Numbered from the stretch's first letter, positions 1-7,994 are shown. The stretch: DNA of 39,089 nucleotides from Thermoleophilia bacterium (GCA_025928655.1 JAICJC010000020.1:1-39089), one strand, 5' to 3'. The notes: a model not told the origin generated them from the letters alone. Program-made: numbers and translations.

Positions 1-20
1 CAGGGGGAGACGCCGTAGCC

Positions 21-1016
21 ATGGGGGCGGCGGCCGCCGCCATCCCCGCGCGCCCGCCGGCCGAGCGCCGGCGTGCGCGGCGGCGGGGGGCGCTGCGCAA
101 GTACGCCACGGTATTGGCGTTCCTCTCGCCGTGGATCGTCGGCTTCGCGCTCTTCACGGCGTGGCCGATGGTGCTGTCCCTGTACTACTCGTTCACCCAC
201 TACGACCTGCTGACCGCGCCGAGCTGGGTCGGGCTCGACAACTACCGCTTCATGTTCGGGATCGGGACGATCCACGGGCAGCACGAGTCCGACCCGTACT
301 TCTGGCGCGCGGTCAGGAACACCGCCTGGATCATCGTGGTCTCGGTGCCGCTGCGGGTCGTGGTCGCGATGCTGACCGCCATGCTGCTCACGCGCCCGAA
401 GCGGGGCGTGAACGTCTACCGGACGCTCTTCTTCATGCCGTCGCTGGCGCCGACGGTGGGAAGCGCGCTCGTCTTCGTCTACCTCCTGAACCCCACGACA
501 GGGCCGGTCAACCGCGTCCTCTCGACCATCCCCGGCCTGGACGCGCCGCTCTGGTTCTACGACCCGACCTGGGCCAAGCCGGCGCTGATCGTGCTCGGCC
601 TGTGGGGCATCGGCGACGCGATCGTGATCTACCTGGCGGGGCTGCTCGACGTGCCCCGCGACCTGTACGAGGCGATCTCGATCGAGGGCGCGAACGCGTG
701 GCAGCGGTTCCGGCACGTCACCCTCCCGATGATCACGCCGGTGATCTTCTTCACGCTCGTGATCGGGGTGATCGACGGGTTCCAGTACTTCGACCAGGCG
801 TTCGTGTCGTCGACGACGGCCGGGTCGTCGCCGGGTGACCCGCAGGGGTCGCTGCTCTTCTACGGCGTCTGGCTCTACCAGCAGGCGTTCACGTACTTCC
901 ACATGGGCTACGCGGCGGCGATGGCATGGGTGCTCTTCATCGCCACGATGGCGACGACGGCGATCCTGTTCGCGACGGCCCGCAAGTGGGTGCACTACGG
1001 CGGGGGGATCTCGTAG
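21..1016 (+). CDS. Sugar ABC transporter permease, MalF/UgpA type
   Basis: Inner-membrane subunit of a binding-protein-dependent sugar importer, family MalF/UgpA/LacF. The 331-aa product opens with a basic cytoplasmic tail (residues 1-27), then a long hydrophobic segment (28-58) and further membrane spans. The EAA loop that docks on the ATPase is clear at about 217-240 (EAISIEGANAWQRFRHVTLP). A TAG stop at 16-18, just before the ATG, is probably the end of an upstream gene, likely the binding protein, so this operon starts outside the window. A GGGGAG stretch at 4-9 can serve as ribosome binding site. The second permease overlaps its 3' end. The substrate is not readable from the permease; the nearby kinase, deacetylase and SIS genes suggest an amino sugar or its oligomer (inference). 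Confidence 0.93.
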   Translation: MGAAAAAIPARPPAERRRARRRGALRKYATVLAFLSPWIVGFALFTAWPMVLSLYYSFTHYDLLTAPSWVGLDNYRFMFGIGTIHGQHESDPYFWRAVRNTAWIIVVSVPLRVVVAMLTAMLLTRPKRGVNVYRTLFFMPSLAPTVGSALVFVYLLNPTTGPVNRVLSTIPGLDAPLWFYDPTWAKPALIVLGLWGIGDAIVIYLAGLLDVPRDLYEAISIEGANAWQRFRHVTLPMITPVIFFTLVIGVIDGFQYFDQAFVSSTTAGSSPGDPQGSLLFYGVWLYQQAFTYFHMGYAAAMAWVLFIATMATTAILFATARKWVHYGGGIS

Positions 1017-1900
1017 CGGCCGTCGCCCACACCCGCCGGCTCCCGCCCGCCGTCCGGCGGAGGCGGCTCCTGCTCGCGGTCGCGAACCACGCCGTCCTGA
1101 TCGCGGTCTCGCTGGCGTTCGCGCTGCCCGTCCTCTTCATGCTGCTGACGGCGCTCATGACCGACCGGCAGGCGCTCTCGGCGAACGTCATCCCCCACCC
1201 GTTCGTGTGGTCGAACTTCAAGACGGTGTTCACGAGCATCGACCTGTTCCGCTACACGTGGAACTCGTTCCTGTACGCGGGGCTCTCGACGGTCGGCGTC
1301 GTCGTCTCGTCGGTGCCGGTTGCCTACGCCTTCGCGCGCATCGAGTGGCGGGGCCGCAACGCCGTCATGCTGCTCGTGCTGGCGACGCTCATGATGCCGC
1401 CGCAGGTCACGTCGGTGCCGCTCTACATCCTGTGGTCAAGGCAGTACCACGACTGGACGCACATCCAGTACATCGGCACGCTGAAGCCGCTGATCATCCC
1501 CGGCTTCTTCGGCGACGCCTTCTCGATCTTCCTGCTGCGCCAGTTCTTCATGACGATCCCGAAGGAGCTGACCGAGGCGATCCGCGTGGACGGAGGGGGC
1601 CACCTCGCGGTCCTTCGCAAGGTGATCATCCCGCTCTCGAAGCCGGCGCTCGCGGCCGTTGCGCTCTTCAACTTCATCTACTCGTGGAACGACTTCTACG
1701 GCCCGCTCGTCTACCTGGCCGGGAACACCCAGTCGCAGACGCTGTCGGTGGCGCTGGCGTCGTTCCGCACCGTGCACCACGTCGACTGGAACCTGACGAT
1801 GGCCGCGGCCCTCGTCTTCATGCTCCCGGTGATCGTGATCTTCTTCCTCGCCCAGCGCGTCTTCATCGAGGGGATCACGCTGACGGGCGTGAAGGGCTAG
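986..1900 (+). CDS. Sugar ABC transporter permease, MalG/UgpE type
   Basis: Second membrane subunit of the same importer. About 304 aa, normal for MalG-type permeases. The first span is at roughly residues 30-52, and the EAA loop is at about 196-219 (EAIRVDGGGHLAVLRKVIIP). The start is uncertain. The ORF track begins at ATG 926, which would add 20 unlikely residues lying inside the upstream permease. I prefer GTG 986, which gives a 31-base overlap; neither start has a convincing Shine-Dalgarno. It ends 9 bases before a GGGGACAGTCCCC palindrome that separates it from the convergent ATPase gene. Confidence 0.9.
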   Translation: MGALRRGDLVAAVAHTRRLPPAVRRRRLLLAVANHAVLIAVSLAFALPVLFMLLTALMTDRQALSANVIPHPFVWSNFKTVFTSIDLFRYTWNSFLYAGLSTVGVVVSSVPVAYAFARIEWRGRNAVMLLVLATLMMPPQVTSVPLYILWSRQYHDWTHIQYIGTLKPLIIPGFFGDAFSIFLLRQFFMTIPKELTEAIRVDGGGHLAVLRKVIIPLSKPALAAVALFNFIYSWNDFYGPLVYLAGNTQSQTLSVALASFRTVHHVDWNLTMAAALVFMLPVIVIFFLAQRVFIEGITLTGVKG

Positions 1901-1909
1901 CCGGAGAGC

Positions 1910-1922
1910 GGGGACAGTCCCC
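1910..1922. repeat. 13-bp palindrome GGGGACAGTCCCC between convergent genes
   Basis: Perfect 6+1+6 palindrome lying between the stop of the MalG-type permease (1900) and the stop of the convergent ATPase (1925). It could act as a bidirectional hairpin, but no T-run follows. The same unit recurs at 7918-7994 and 26533-26562, and a sister unit with GGGGTC arms occurs at 10437, 10487 and 17012. Confidence 0.85.
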
Positions 1923-1924
1923 AC

Positions 1925-3121
1925 CTACGAGCCGGTGGTCACCGTCACGGGGGCGGCGCCGTTCAGCACCCTGCCCGAGCCGTGCTCGAAGAAGTGCAGG
2001 CGGGCCGGATCGACCGAGAGCCGCACACGCTCACCGGCGCGGGCGCGGGTGCGGGCGTCGACGCAGGCCGTGCACACCGTCGTGCCGGCGTCGGCCACCA
2101 GCGGCACCTGCGCCTCCTCGCCGCCCTCCTCCTGGGGGGTGCGCCCGTCGGCGGAGTCCGAGGCCGGCCGGGCGTCCAGCGTGAAGATCACGTTCGCCTC
2201 CGCCCCGAGCTCCTCGACGACGCTCACCGGCACCTCGAGCACCGTCCGCGACTCGTCCCGCCACACGTCCGCGTCCTCGAAGTCCGAGGGCCGGATGCCG
2301 ACCACCACCGGCCCGGACCGGCCGGCCAGCCCGCCCGGCACCGGCAGCCGGTGCCCGCCGAACACGACGTGGCCCTTCTCGATCGTCGCCTCGAAGAGGT
2401 TCATGGACGGCGAGCCGATGAACGCCGCCACGAACATGTTCACCGGCTGTGCGTACAGGTTCTGGGGCGTGTCCAGCTGCTGGACGACGCCGTCGCGCAT
2501 CACCGCCACGCGGTCTCCGAGCGTCATCGCCTCGACCTGGTCGTGGGTGACGTAGATCGTGGTCGTGCCGAGCTGATCGCGCAGGCGGGCGAGCTCGGCC
2601 CGCATCTGCACCCGCAGCTTGGCGTCCAGGTTCGAGAGCGGCTCGTCCATCAGGAAGGCGTGCGGCTCGCGCACCATCGCCCGGCCCATCGCGACCCGCT
2701 GGCGCTGGCCGCCGGAGAGCTCCGACGGCTTGCGGCCGAGCAGCGGCTCGAGGCCGAGCACCCGCGCGGCGGCGCCGACCTTCTCGGCCACCTCCGCCTT
2801 CGGCCGCTTGCGCAAGCGCAGGCCGATCGCGATGTTCTGCGCCACGGTCATATGGGGGTAGAGCGCGTAGTTCTGGAACACCATCGCGATGTCGCGGTGC
2901 TTGGGCGCGAGGTCGGTGACGATGCGGTCGCCGATCACGACCTCGCCGTCGGACACCTCCTCGAGCCCGGCGATGATCCGAAGCAGGGTCGTCTTGCCGC
3001 ACCCGGACGGCCCGACGAGCACCATGAACTCGCCGTCCGCGATCTCCATCGAGACGCGGTCGACCGCGACCACGTCCCTGCCGAACCGCTTCGTCACCTC
3101 CTGGAGAACGATCCGCGCCAT
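1925..3121 (-). CDS. Sugar ABC transporter ATPase, MsmK/UgpC/MalK type
   Basis: Cytoplasmic ATPase that powers sugar importers of the CUT1 class. It has Walker A GPSGCGKTT (37-45), signature LSGGQRQRVAMGRAM (about 135-149), Walker B FLMDEPLSNLD, the switch His (YVTHDQ) and a C-terminal TOBE-type regulatory region typical of MalK/UgpC. The C-terminal region carries an acidic, low-complexity stretch (around QEEGGEEAQ) that looks like an insertion in the regulatory domain. 398 aa is slightly longer than the usual 360-380. The ATG is preceded by GGAGGAG. It is last in the minus-strand operon, 10 bases after the kinase gene. The permeases are on the opposite strand, so it may serve several importers, as MsiK does in streptomycetes. 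Confidence 0.95.
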   Translation of the reverse strand: MARIVLQEVTKRFGRDVVAVDRVSMEIADGEFMVLVGPSGCGKTTLLRIIAGLEEVSDGEVVIGDRIVTDLAPKHRDIAMVFQNYALYPHMTVAQNIAIGLRLRKRPKAEVAEKVGAAARVLGLEPLLGRKPSELSGGQRQRVAMGRAMVREPHAFLMDEPLSNLDAKLRVQMRAELARLRDQLGTTTIYVTHDQVEAMTLGDRVAVMRDGVVQQLDTPQNLYAQPVNMFVAAFIGSPSMNLFEATIEKGHVVFGGHRLPVPGGLAGRSGPVVVGIRPSDFEDADVWRDESRTVLEVPVSVVEELGAEANVIFTLDARPASDSADGRTPQEEGGEEAQVPLVADAGTTVCTACVDARTRARAGERVRLSVDPARLHFFEHGSGRVLNGAAPVTVTTGS

Positions 3122-3131
3122 TGGCTCCTCC

Positions 3132-4139
3132 TCACCGTACCGCGCCGTTCGGGGAAAACCGGTCCGCGACCAGGGTCTCGCGCAGCTGCGCGCCGGCGCC
3201 GTCGGGGGCAGCCAGCTGATCGAGCGCGAGCAGGGCCGCCCCGACGATCGGGAGATCGTCGACGACCGTGATGCGGGCCTTCGGGGCGCAGGCGCCCACG
3301 CGCTCCTCGAGCCGGCCCATGAAGACCGGGCTGCGTGCGCGGGCCACGCCGCCGCCGAGCACGACGTCGGCGTCGGTGCGCAGCAGCCGCAGCCGCCGCA
3401 GGGCCGTGCAGACGAGCACCGAGGCCTCCTCGGCCTGGCGCTCGACGATGCCGACCGCGACCGGGTCGCCGTCGTTCGCCGCGGCGAGCACGACCGGGGC
3501 GAGGTCGTACAGGCGCGAGCTGTCCAGCTTCCCCGTGTGCAGTCCGACCATCACCTGCCGCGGCGTGCGCAGGCCGAAGTACGCGGGCACGGCCCGCTCG
3601 AGCACGCTGTGCGGGCCGCGGCCGTCGCCCGCGCGCACGCAGGCGCCGACGGCCTCGATACCGATGGTCGCGCCGCCGGCCCAGTCGCCGGAGATCAATC
3701 CGAGCGCCGGGAACCGCACCACCCGCCCGTCCGGGCCGACGCCGGTGCAGTTGAAGCCCGCGCCGCAGACAACGGCGACCCCCCAGCCGCGCGTCGCACC
3801 CGCCCGCATGACGGCGAACGTGTCGTTGCGCAGCACCGGGTCGGGCACAAGACCCAGACCCCGGAGCGAGCGCAGTATGCGGCGGTCGTCCGCCGGCAGG
3901 TCGGCGCCGGCCAGGCAGAACACGCCGGCGTCCGCCACCGGGAGGCCCTCGATGCCCGCCTCTGCGGCGGCCGCGCGCACCGACCGCTCCAGGGCGGCGA
4001 CCGAGCGTTTGTGGTCGGCCGGCGTGAACGACGCGCCCGGGCCCCGGTGCGTCCCCAGCACCCGGCCGCTCTCGTCGAGGATGGCGACGTCCGTCTTCGA
4101 GTTGCCACCGTCGACCGCGACGACCCGGCGGCCGCTCAC
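3132..4139 (-). CDS. BadF/BadG/BcrA/BcrD-family kinase, probable N-acetylglucosamine kinase
   Basis: ASKHA-fold sugar kinase. The 335-aa protein starts with the phosphate-1 motif VAVDGGNSKTDVAIL (about 6-20) and has the central VCGAGFNCTGVGPDGRV block and the GLISGDWAGGATIGIEAV block typical of the GlcNAc/glucosamine kinase branch of this family. A second nucleotide-binding segment is VVLGGGVARA. Its gene overlaps the deacetylase stop by 4 bases (ATGA) and precedes the transport ATPase by 10 bases. In this operon, phosphorylation of imported GlcNAc to GlcNAc-6-P is the likely job. The alternative, glucosamine kinase, would fit if the deacetylase acts first. Confidence 0.88.
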   Translation of the reverse strand: MSGRRVVAVDGGNSKTDVAILDESGRVLGTHRGPGASFTPADHKRSVAALERSVRAAAAEAGIEGLPVADAGVFCLAGADLPADDRRILRSLRGLGLVPDPVLRNDTFAVMRAGATRGWGVAVVCGAGFNCTGVGPDGRVVRFPALGLISGDWAGGATIGIEAVGACVRAGDGRGPHSVLERAVPAYFGLRTPRQVMVGLHTGKLDSSRLYDLAPVVLAAANDGDPVAVGIVERQAEEASVLVCTALRRLRLLRTDADVVLGGGVARARSPVFMGRLEERVGACAPKARITVVDDLPIVGAALLALDQLAAPDGAGAQLRETLVADRFSPNGAVR

Positions 4140-4738
4140 GCCGTCACCTCGTCCAGCCCGACGAGGCTCGCGCCGCCGGCGGCGAGCCCCTCCAGGATCG
4201 CCGGCAGCGCCGCGATCGTCGCAGGCGGCCAGCTGTGGAGCAGGACGACGGCGCCGTCACCGTGGGCGAGCGCGCCGTCGATCACCAGCCGTTCGAGGTC
4301 AATTGGCGTTCGCTGTGGACGCCAATCGTCCGGCTCGACGTCCCAGTGGTGGTTGCGGTATCCGGCCCGCTGCACCGCGGCCAGCACCCGCTGGTCGTCA
4401 TGGCCGTCGCCGAACGGGCACCGAAACCACGGCCGCGGGTCGACGCCGGCGTGCTCGCCGATCGCCTCCTGCGCCTCGGCGAGGTCGCGCTCGATCCCGG
4501 CGTCGGTGAGGAGGCTCATGGGAGCGTGGTGGTGGGAGTGGTTTCCGACCAGGTGGCCCTCGGCGGCGATCCGGCGGGCGCACGCAGGGTAGGCGGTCGC
4601 CCACCGGCCCTGGAGGAAGAACGTCGCCCGGACGCCGGCCCGGCCCAGCACATCCAGGATCCGGTCCTGCACGTCGGGGGTCGACGGATGGCTCCAGTGC
4701 TCGGTGTCGAAGGTGAGCGCCACCCGGGGGCTACTCAT
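4136..4738 (-). CDS. Polysaccharide deacetylase (NodB homology) protein
   Basis: Carbohydrate esterase family 4-like amide hydrolase. In 200 aa the NodB motifs can be read in order: LTFDTEHW (the usual TFDDG, with the second Asp replaced by Thr-Glu), the metal-binding GNHSHHHAPM, the RCPFG motif (RxPxG), the DVEPDDW block and VVLLHSWP near the C terminus. No signal peptide or membrane span is visible, so it should be cytoplasmic. That is unusual for enzymes acting on cell-wall or extracellular chitin, and suggests a small intracellular N-acetylated sugar as substrate. It overlaps the SIS gene by 8 bases and the kinase gene by 4, so the three are probably translationally coupled. Confidence 0.88.
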   Translation of the reverse strand: MSSPRVALTFDTEHWSHPSTPDVQDRILDVLGRAGVRATFFLQGRWATAYPACARRIAAEGHLVGNHSHHHAPMSLLTDAGIERDLAEAQEAIGEHAGVDPRPWFRCPFGDGHDDQRVLAAVQRAGYRNHHWDVEPDDWRPQRTPIDLERLVIDGALAHGDGAVVLLHSWPPATIAALPAILEGLAAGGASLVGLDEVTA

Positions 4739-5798
4739 GCGTGGTCACCTTGGAGGCGATGGTATAGGTGCCCGGCGCGAGGCCGCGACTGCGCGCGAGC
4801 GCCCAGGAGAGCAGCTGGACGGGCACGATCGAGACCGCCGAGCTGATCCCCTCGGCCAGCTCGCCGGTGGCGATGCCCGCGGCGCCGTCGGGCGCGGCGC
4901 CGTCGGGCGAGATCACGAGCACGCCCGCGCCGGCGGCGACCAGCTCGCCGGCGAGGCGGATGTCGAGCGACCGCGTGGGCGCCTCCGAGGCGAACACGAT
5001 GGCGGCCAGCTCCGGGCCGGCGAGCTCGAGCGGCCCGTGCCGGAACTGGGCCGCCTGGAGCGACTCGGCGGGGAAGCGGGCGGCCTCCTTCAACGTTAGC
5101 GCCCCCATCTCGGCGGCGGCGCGCGACTCGCCGCGGCCGAGCAGCGCGAGCACGGGCCGGTCGCCGAGCCACCCGGCCAGCGACCGGGCGGTGTCCTCGG
5201 GGTCGGCCAGCAGCCGCTCGGCGGCCTCGGCCGCCGCCTCGGCATCGGCGGCGGGCGCCGGCTCGCGGCCGGCCAGCGACCGGGAAAGGGCCGCCATCAC
5301 CACCAGCGTGGCCGCGAAGGTCATGGTCGACGGGCCGTGCTCCTCGCCGCCGCGCGTGTCGAGGTTGCGGTCGGCCAGGCGCGCCAGCGTGCTCGCGGGC
5401 CCGTTCGTGACGGCGGCGATGAACGGCCGCTCGCCGCGGTCGCGCAGCTCGCGCACGACGCGGACCGTCTCGGCGCTCTCCCCCGACTGGCTCACGCACA
5501 CGAGCAGCGTCTCCCGCCCGAGTGCGTCGAGGCGGAAGTGCAGGAGCTCCGCGGCATCGACCATCGTCGCGAGCACGCCGGCGGCGGCCAGGCGGGTGGC
5601 GGCCGGATAGCACGCGTCGTAGGAGCTGCCCATCCCGGTCAGGACGACCCGCTCGCGCACGCGCAGCTCATGGCCGAGGGCGGCGACGACACCCGCCTGG
5701 TCGGCGGCCGCGGCGGCCGCCCTGCGGATCGCCTCGGGCTGGCCCGCGATCTCCGTCATGAATATGTCAGGAAAGTTTCCTAACGAATGCACTGCCAT
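4731..5798 (-). CDS. SIS-domain sugar-phosphate isomerase/deaminase (GlmS-isomerase-like)
   Basis: Two SIS domains in tandem, as in the isomerase half of GlmS but with no glutaminase domain. It is therefore more likely a catabolic amino-sugar-phosphate deaminase (AgaS/FrlB/GlmD-like) than a glucosamine synthase. SIS-1 shows GMGSSYDACYPA and VCVSQSGESAETV; SIS-2 shows LLGRGESRAAAEMGALTLKE and the GlmS-like QFRHGPLEL. The start is ambiguous. ATG 5798 is the ORF-track start, GTG 5792 lies 6 bases after a possible -10 (TAATCT), and ATG 5759 gives MTEIAGQP, which is close to the family N terminus. The palindromic operator at 5766-5784 lies inside the longer versions and just upstream of the shortest. 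It is the first gene of the four-gene minus operon. Confidence 0.88.
   Translation of the reverse strand: MAVHSLGNFPDIFMTEIAGQPEAIRRAAAAAADQAGVVAALGHELRVRERVVLTGMGSSYDACYPAATRLAAAGVLATMVDAAELLHFRLDALGRETLLVCVSQSGESAETVRVVRELRDRGERPFIAAVTNGPASTLARLADRNLDTRGGEEHGPSTMTFAATLVVMAALSRSLAGREPAPAADAEAAAEAAERLLADPEDTARSLAGWLGDRPVLALLGRGESRAAAEMGALTLKEAARFPAESLQAAQFRHGPLELAGPELAAIVFASEAPTRSLDIRLAGELVAAGAGVLVISPDGAAPDGAAGIATGELAEGISSAVSIVPVQLLSWALARSRGLAPGTYTIASKVTTHE
5766..5784. promoter_or_regulatory. 19-bp palindromic operator, ROK/LacI-like
   Basis: GTCAGGAAAGTTTCCTAAC is a palindrome centred on G5775 with a single mismatch (C5768/A5782). It lies in the divergent region between the SIS gene and the GH4 gene and would overlap the -35 region of the GH4 promoter. 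AGGAAA-N-TTTCCT sites are of the kind bound by ROK-type sugar repressors in actinobacteria; this family assignment is from memory. No ROK or LacI gene is in the window. Confidence 0.65.
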
Positions 5799-5802
5799 AG
5801 AT

Positions 5803-5808
5803 TACAAT
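5803..5808 (+). promoter_or_regulatory. Candidate -10 box of the GH4 gene
   Basis: TACAAT differs from TATAAT at one base and ends 8 bases before the GTG start at 5817, so the mRNA would be leaderless or nearly so. No clear -35 is seen; the expected position overlaps the palindrome at 5766-5784. On the other strand TAATCT (5804-5799) could be the -10 of the divergent SIS gene. Confidence 0.45.
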
Positions 5809-5816
5809 CTCGCGCC

Positions 5817-7106
5817 GTGGGTGAGAACCCCAAGATCGCGGTCGTCGGCGGAGGCAGCACCTACACCCCGGAGCTGATCCAGGGGCTGGGCCTGCGGGCG
5901 GCGCGGCTGGGCATCGGGGAGATCGCGCTGCACGACATCGACCAGGGCCGCCTCGACGTGGTCGGCGGCCTGGCGGAGCGGATCCTGCGCCGCCAGGGGT
6001 TCACCGGACGGCTGCTGTCCACGACCGACCGGGCCCGGGCCATCGACGGCGCGGCGTTCGTGCTCGTGCAGCTGCGGGTGGGCGGCCTGGCGGCGCGGCT
6101 GAAGGACGAGACCATCCCGCCCCGGTTCGGGTGCCTGGGCCAGGAGACCACCGGCGCGGGCGGCTTCGCCAAGGCGCTCCGCACGGTGCCCGTCGTGCTC
6201 GACATCGCCCGCGACATGGAGGCGGGCGGGGCCGACGGCGCCTGGCTGCTCGACTTCACGAACCCGGCGGGGCTCGTCGCCCAGGCGCTGATCGACGCCG
6301 GCCACCGCGCGATCGGCCTCTGCAACATCCCGATCGGCTTCCAGCGCCAGCTCGCCGACCGGCTCGGCGTGACGCCCGACCGCGTGACCCTCGAGCACGT
6401 GGGCCTGAACCACCTCTCCTGGGAGCGCGGCGTCCACGTCGACGGCGTCGATCGCCTGCCGGGGCTGATCGAGACGTTCGCCGACCAGCTGGGCGAGGAC
6501 GTCGACATGCCGGGCGACCTCGTCCGGCTGCAGGGGGCGATCCCCTCCTACTACCTGCGCTACTTCTACTTCCCGGAGCGCACGCTCGCCGACCAGGCCG
6601 ACCACCCGACCCGGGCCGAGGAGGTGATGCGGATCGAGGCCGACCTGCTCGAGATGTACCGCGACCCGGCGCTCGACGTGAAGCCGAAGCTGCTCGAGAA
6701 GCGCGGCGGCGCCTTCTACTCCGAGGCCGCCGCGATGCTGCTCGAGTCGCTCGCCACCGACCGCGGCGACACCCAGGTCGTGAACGTCGGCAACGACGGG
6801 GCGATCCCGAACGTCGACGCCGGCGCCGTGGTCGAGGTGCCGTGCCGGATCGACGCCGCCGGCGCCCATCCGCTGCCCCAGCGCCCGCTCCCGCCCGACA
6901 TGCTCGGCCTCGTCGAGGAGGTGAAGGCCTACGAGCGCCTGACCGTCGCGGCGGCGATCTCGGGCGACCGCGACACGGCCGTGCGGGCGCTGATGGCCAA
7001 CCCGCTCGTGCGCAGCTTCGACACGGCCCGTCCCCTCCTCGACGCGCTGCTCGAGGCCCACCGTGAGCACCTGCCGCAGTTCTTCCCCGGTAGGCTGCCG
7101 TCATGA
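5817..7106 (+). CDS. Glycoside hydrolase family 4 (NAD- and metal-dependent glycosidase)
   Basis: GH4 enzymes cleave glycosides, often 6-phosphorylated, by an oxidation-elimination route needing NAD+ and Mn2+. The 429-aa product has the N-terminal Rossmann motif IAVVGGGSTYTPEL, the GQETTGAGGFAKAL block, the FTNPAGLV loop, and the metal ligands Cys169 (GLCNIPIG) and His199 (VGLNHLSWE), which match the family spacing. I chose GTG 5817 because it leads directly into the Rossmann strand and follows a -10 box by 8 bases; the ORF-track ATG 5787 lies upstream of that -10. It is divergent from the amino-sugar operon and overlaps the next gene by 4 bases (ATGA). The natural substrate could be a phosphorylated or free disaccharide; it cannot be read from the sequence. 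Confidence 0.93.
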   Translation: MGENPKIAVVGGGSTYTPELIQGLGLRAARLGIGEIALHDIDQGRLDVVGGLAERILRRQGFTGRLLSTTDRARAIDGAAFVLVQLRVGGLAARLKDETIPPRFGCLGQETTGAGGFAKALRTVPVVLDIARDMEAGGADGAWLLDFTNPAGLVAQALIDAGHRAIGLCNIPIGFQRQLADRLGVTPDRVTLEHVGLNHLSWERGVHVDGVDRLPGLIETFADQLGEDVDMPGDLVRLQGAIPSYYLRYFYFPERTLADQADHPTRAEEVMRIEADLLEMYRDPALDVKPKLLEKRGGAFYSEAAAMLLESLATDRGDTQVVNVGNDGAIPNVDAGAVVEVPCRIDAAGAHPLPQRPLPPDMLGLVEEVKAYERLTVAAAISGDRDTAVRALMANPLVRSFDTARPLLDALLEAHREHLPQFFPGRLPS

Positions 7107-7903
7107 CGGTCGCCGAGCGCCGGGCGCGGTTCCGGGAGCTCCACGCGCGGGAGGGCATCTTCGTGATGCCGAACGCGTGGGACGAGGGCTCCGCCCGGCT
7201 GCTGGCGTGGTCGGGCTTCGAGGCCGTCGCGACGACGAGCGCCGGGTTCGCCTGGACGCTCGGGCGCAACGACCAGAACGTCACGCTGGACGAGCTCGTG
7301 ACGCATGTCGAGCGGCTCGCCGCGGCGACCGACCTGCCGCTCTCGGTCGACAGCGAACGGCTCTTCGCCCCCGACCCGGAGGGCGTGAAGGAGTCGGTGC
7401 GCAGGCTGGCGGCGGCGGGGGCCGCCGGGTGCTCGATCGAGGACTGGGACCCGGCCTCCGGCCGGATCGACGCCGTCGGCGTCGCGGCGGAGCGGGTCAA
7501 CGCCGCCGCCGCGGCGGCGCACGAGGACGACCCGATGGTGCTGACCGCGCGGGCCGAGAACCACCTCCACGGCGTCGACGACCTGGACGACACCGTCGCC
7601 CGCCTGGTCGCCTACGCCGAGGCGGGGGCGGACGCCGTCTACGCGCCGGGCCTGACCGACCCGGCCGACATCCGGGCGGTCGTCACCGCCGTGGGCGTGC
7701 CGGTGAACGTGCTCGCGCTGCCCGACGCGCCGCCGGTCACCGAGCTGGAGGCGCTGGGCGTGCGCCGCGTCTCGACCGGCTCGCTGCTCGCAAGCGCCGC
7801 GTACGGGGCGCTGCTCGCGGGCGCGCGGGAGCTGCGCACCCGCGGCAGCTCGGAGTACGGGCGCGCAGGCCTGCCGCCGGACGTGCGCACCGCCGCGTTC
7901 TGA
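7103..7903 (+). CDS. Isocitrate lyase/PEP mutase-family protein
   Basis: A 266-aa (beta/alpha)8 enzyme of the family that includes 2-methylisocitrate lyase, PEP mutase and oxaloacetate hydrolase. Family features: FVMPNAWDEGSARLLAWSGF at the N terminus, TTSAGFAWTLG, CSIEDWD, LTARAENH, the AYAEAGADAVYAPGL strand and VNVLALPDAP. It lacks the KKCGH-type lyase loop. The usual metal-binding DxDxGYG segment reads SVDSERLFAPDPEG, so the acidic residues are partly kept but the GYG is lost. That makes a true lyase uncertain. It overlaps GH4 by 4 bases and probably shares its transcript; why a GH4 pathway needs it is unclear. Confidence 0.85.
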   Translation: MTVAERRARFRELHAREGIFVMPNAWDEGSARLLAWSGFEAVATTSAGFAWTLGRNDQNVTLDELVTHVERLAAATDLPLSVDSERLFAPDPEGVKESVRRLAAAGAAGCSIEDWDPASGRIDAVGVAAERVNAAAAAAHEDDPMVLTARAENHLHGVDDLDDTVARLVAYAEAGADAVYAPGLTDPADIRAVVTAVGVPVNVLALPDAPPVTELEALGVRRVSTGSLLASAAYGALLAGARELRTRGSSEYGRAGLPPDVRTAAF

Positions 7904-7917
7904 GTGCGACAGCGGGT

Positions 7918-7994
7918 GGGGACTGTCCCCGGCTTCGGTGGGGACAGTCCCCGGCTTCGGTGGGGACAGTCCCCGGTTCGCGGGGACAGTCCCC
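7918..7994. repeat. Array of four GGGGACWGTCCCC palindromes
   Basis: Four copies of the 13-bp palindrome start at 7918 (centre T), 7940, 7962 and 7982 (centre A), with periods of 22, 22 and 20 bases. The spacers are CGGCTTCGGT-like twice and then shortened. The array begins 14 bases after the stop of the preceding gene and ends about 47 bases before the HD-GYP start. It is translated only in the unlikely N-terminal extension of the ORF-track HD-GYP frame. Confidence 0.9.

Noticed and set aside
7918-7994. Possible CRISPR array
   Set aside because: Only four 13-bp palindromic units with 7-9-base near-identical spacers; no unique 30-base spacers and no cas gene.
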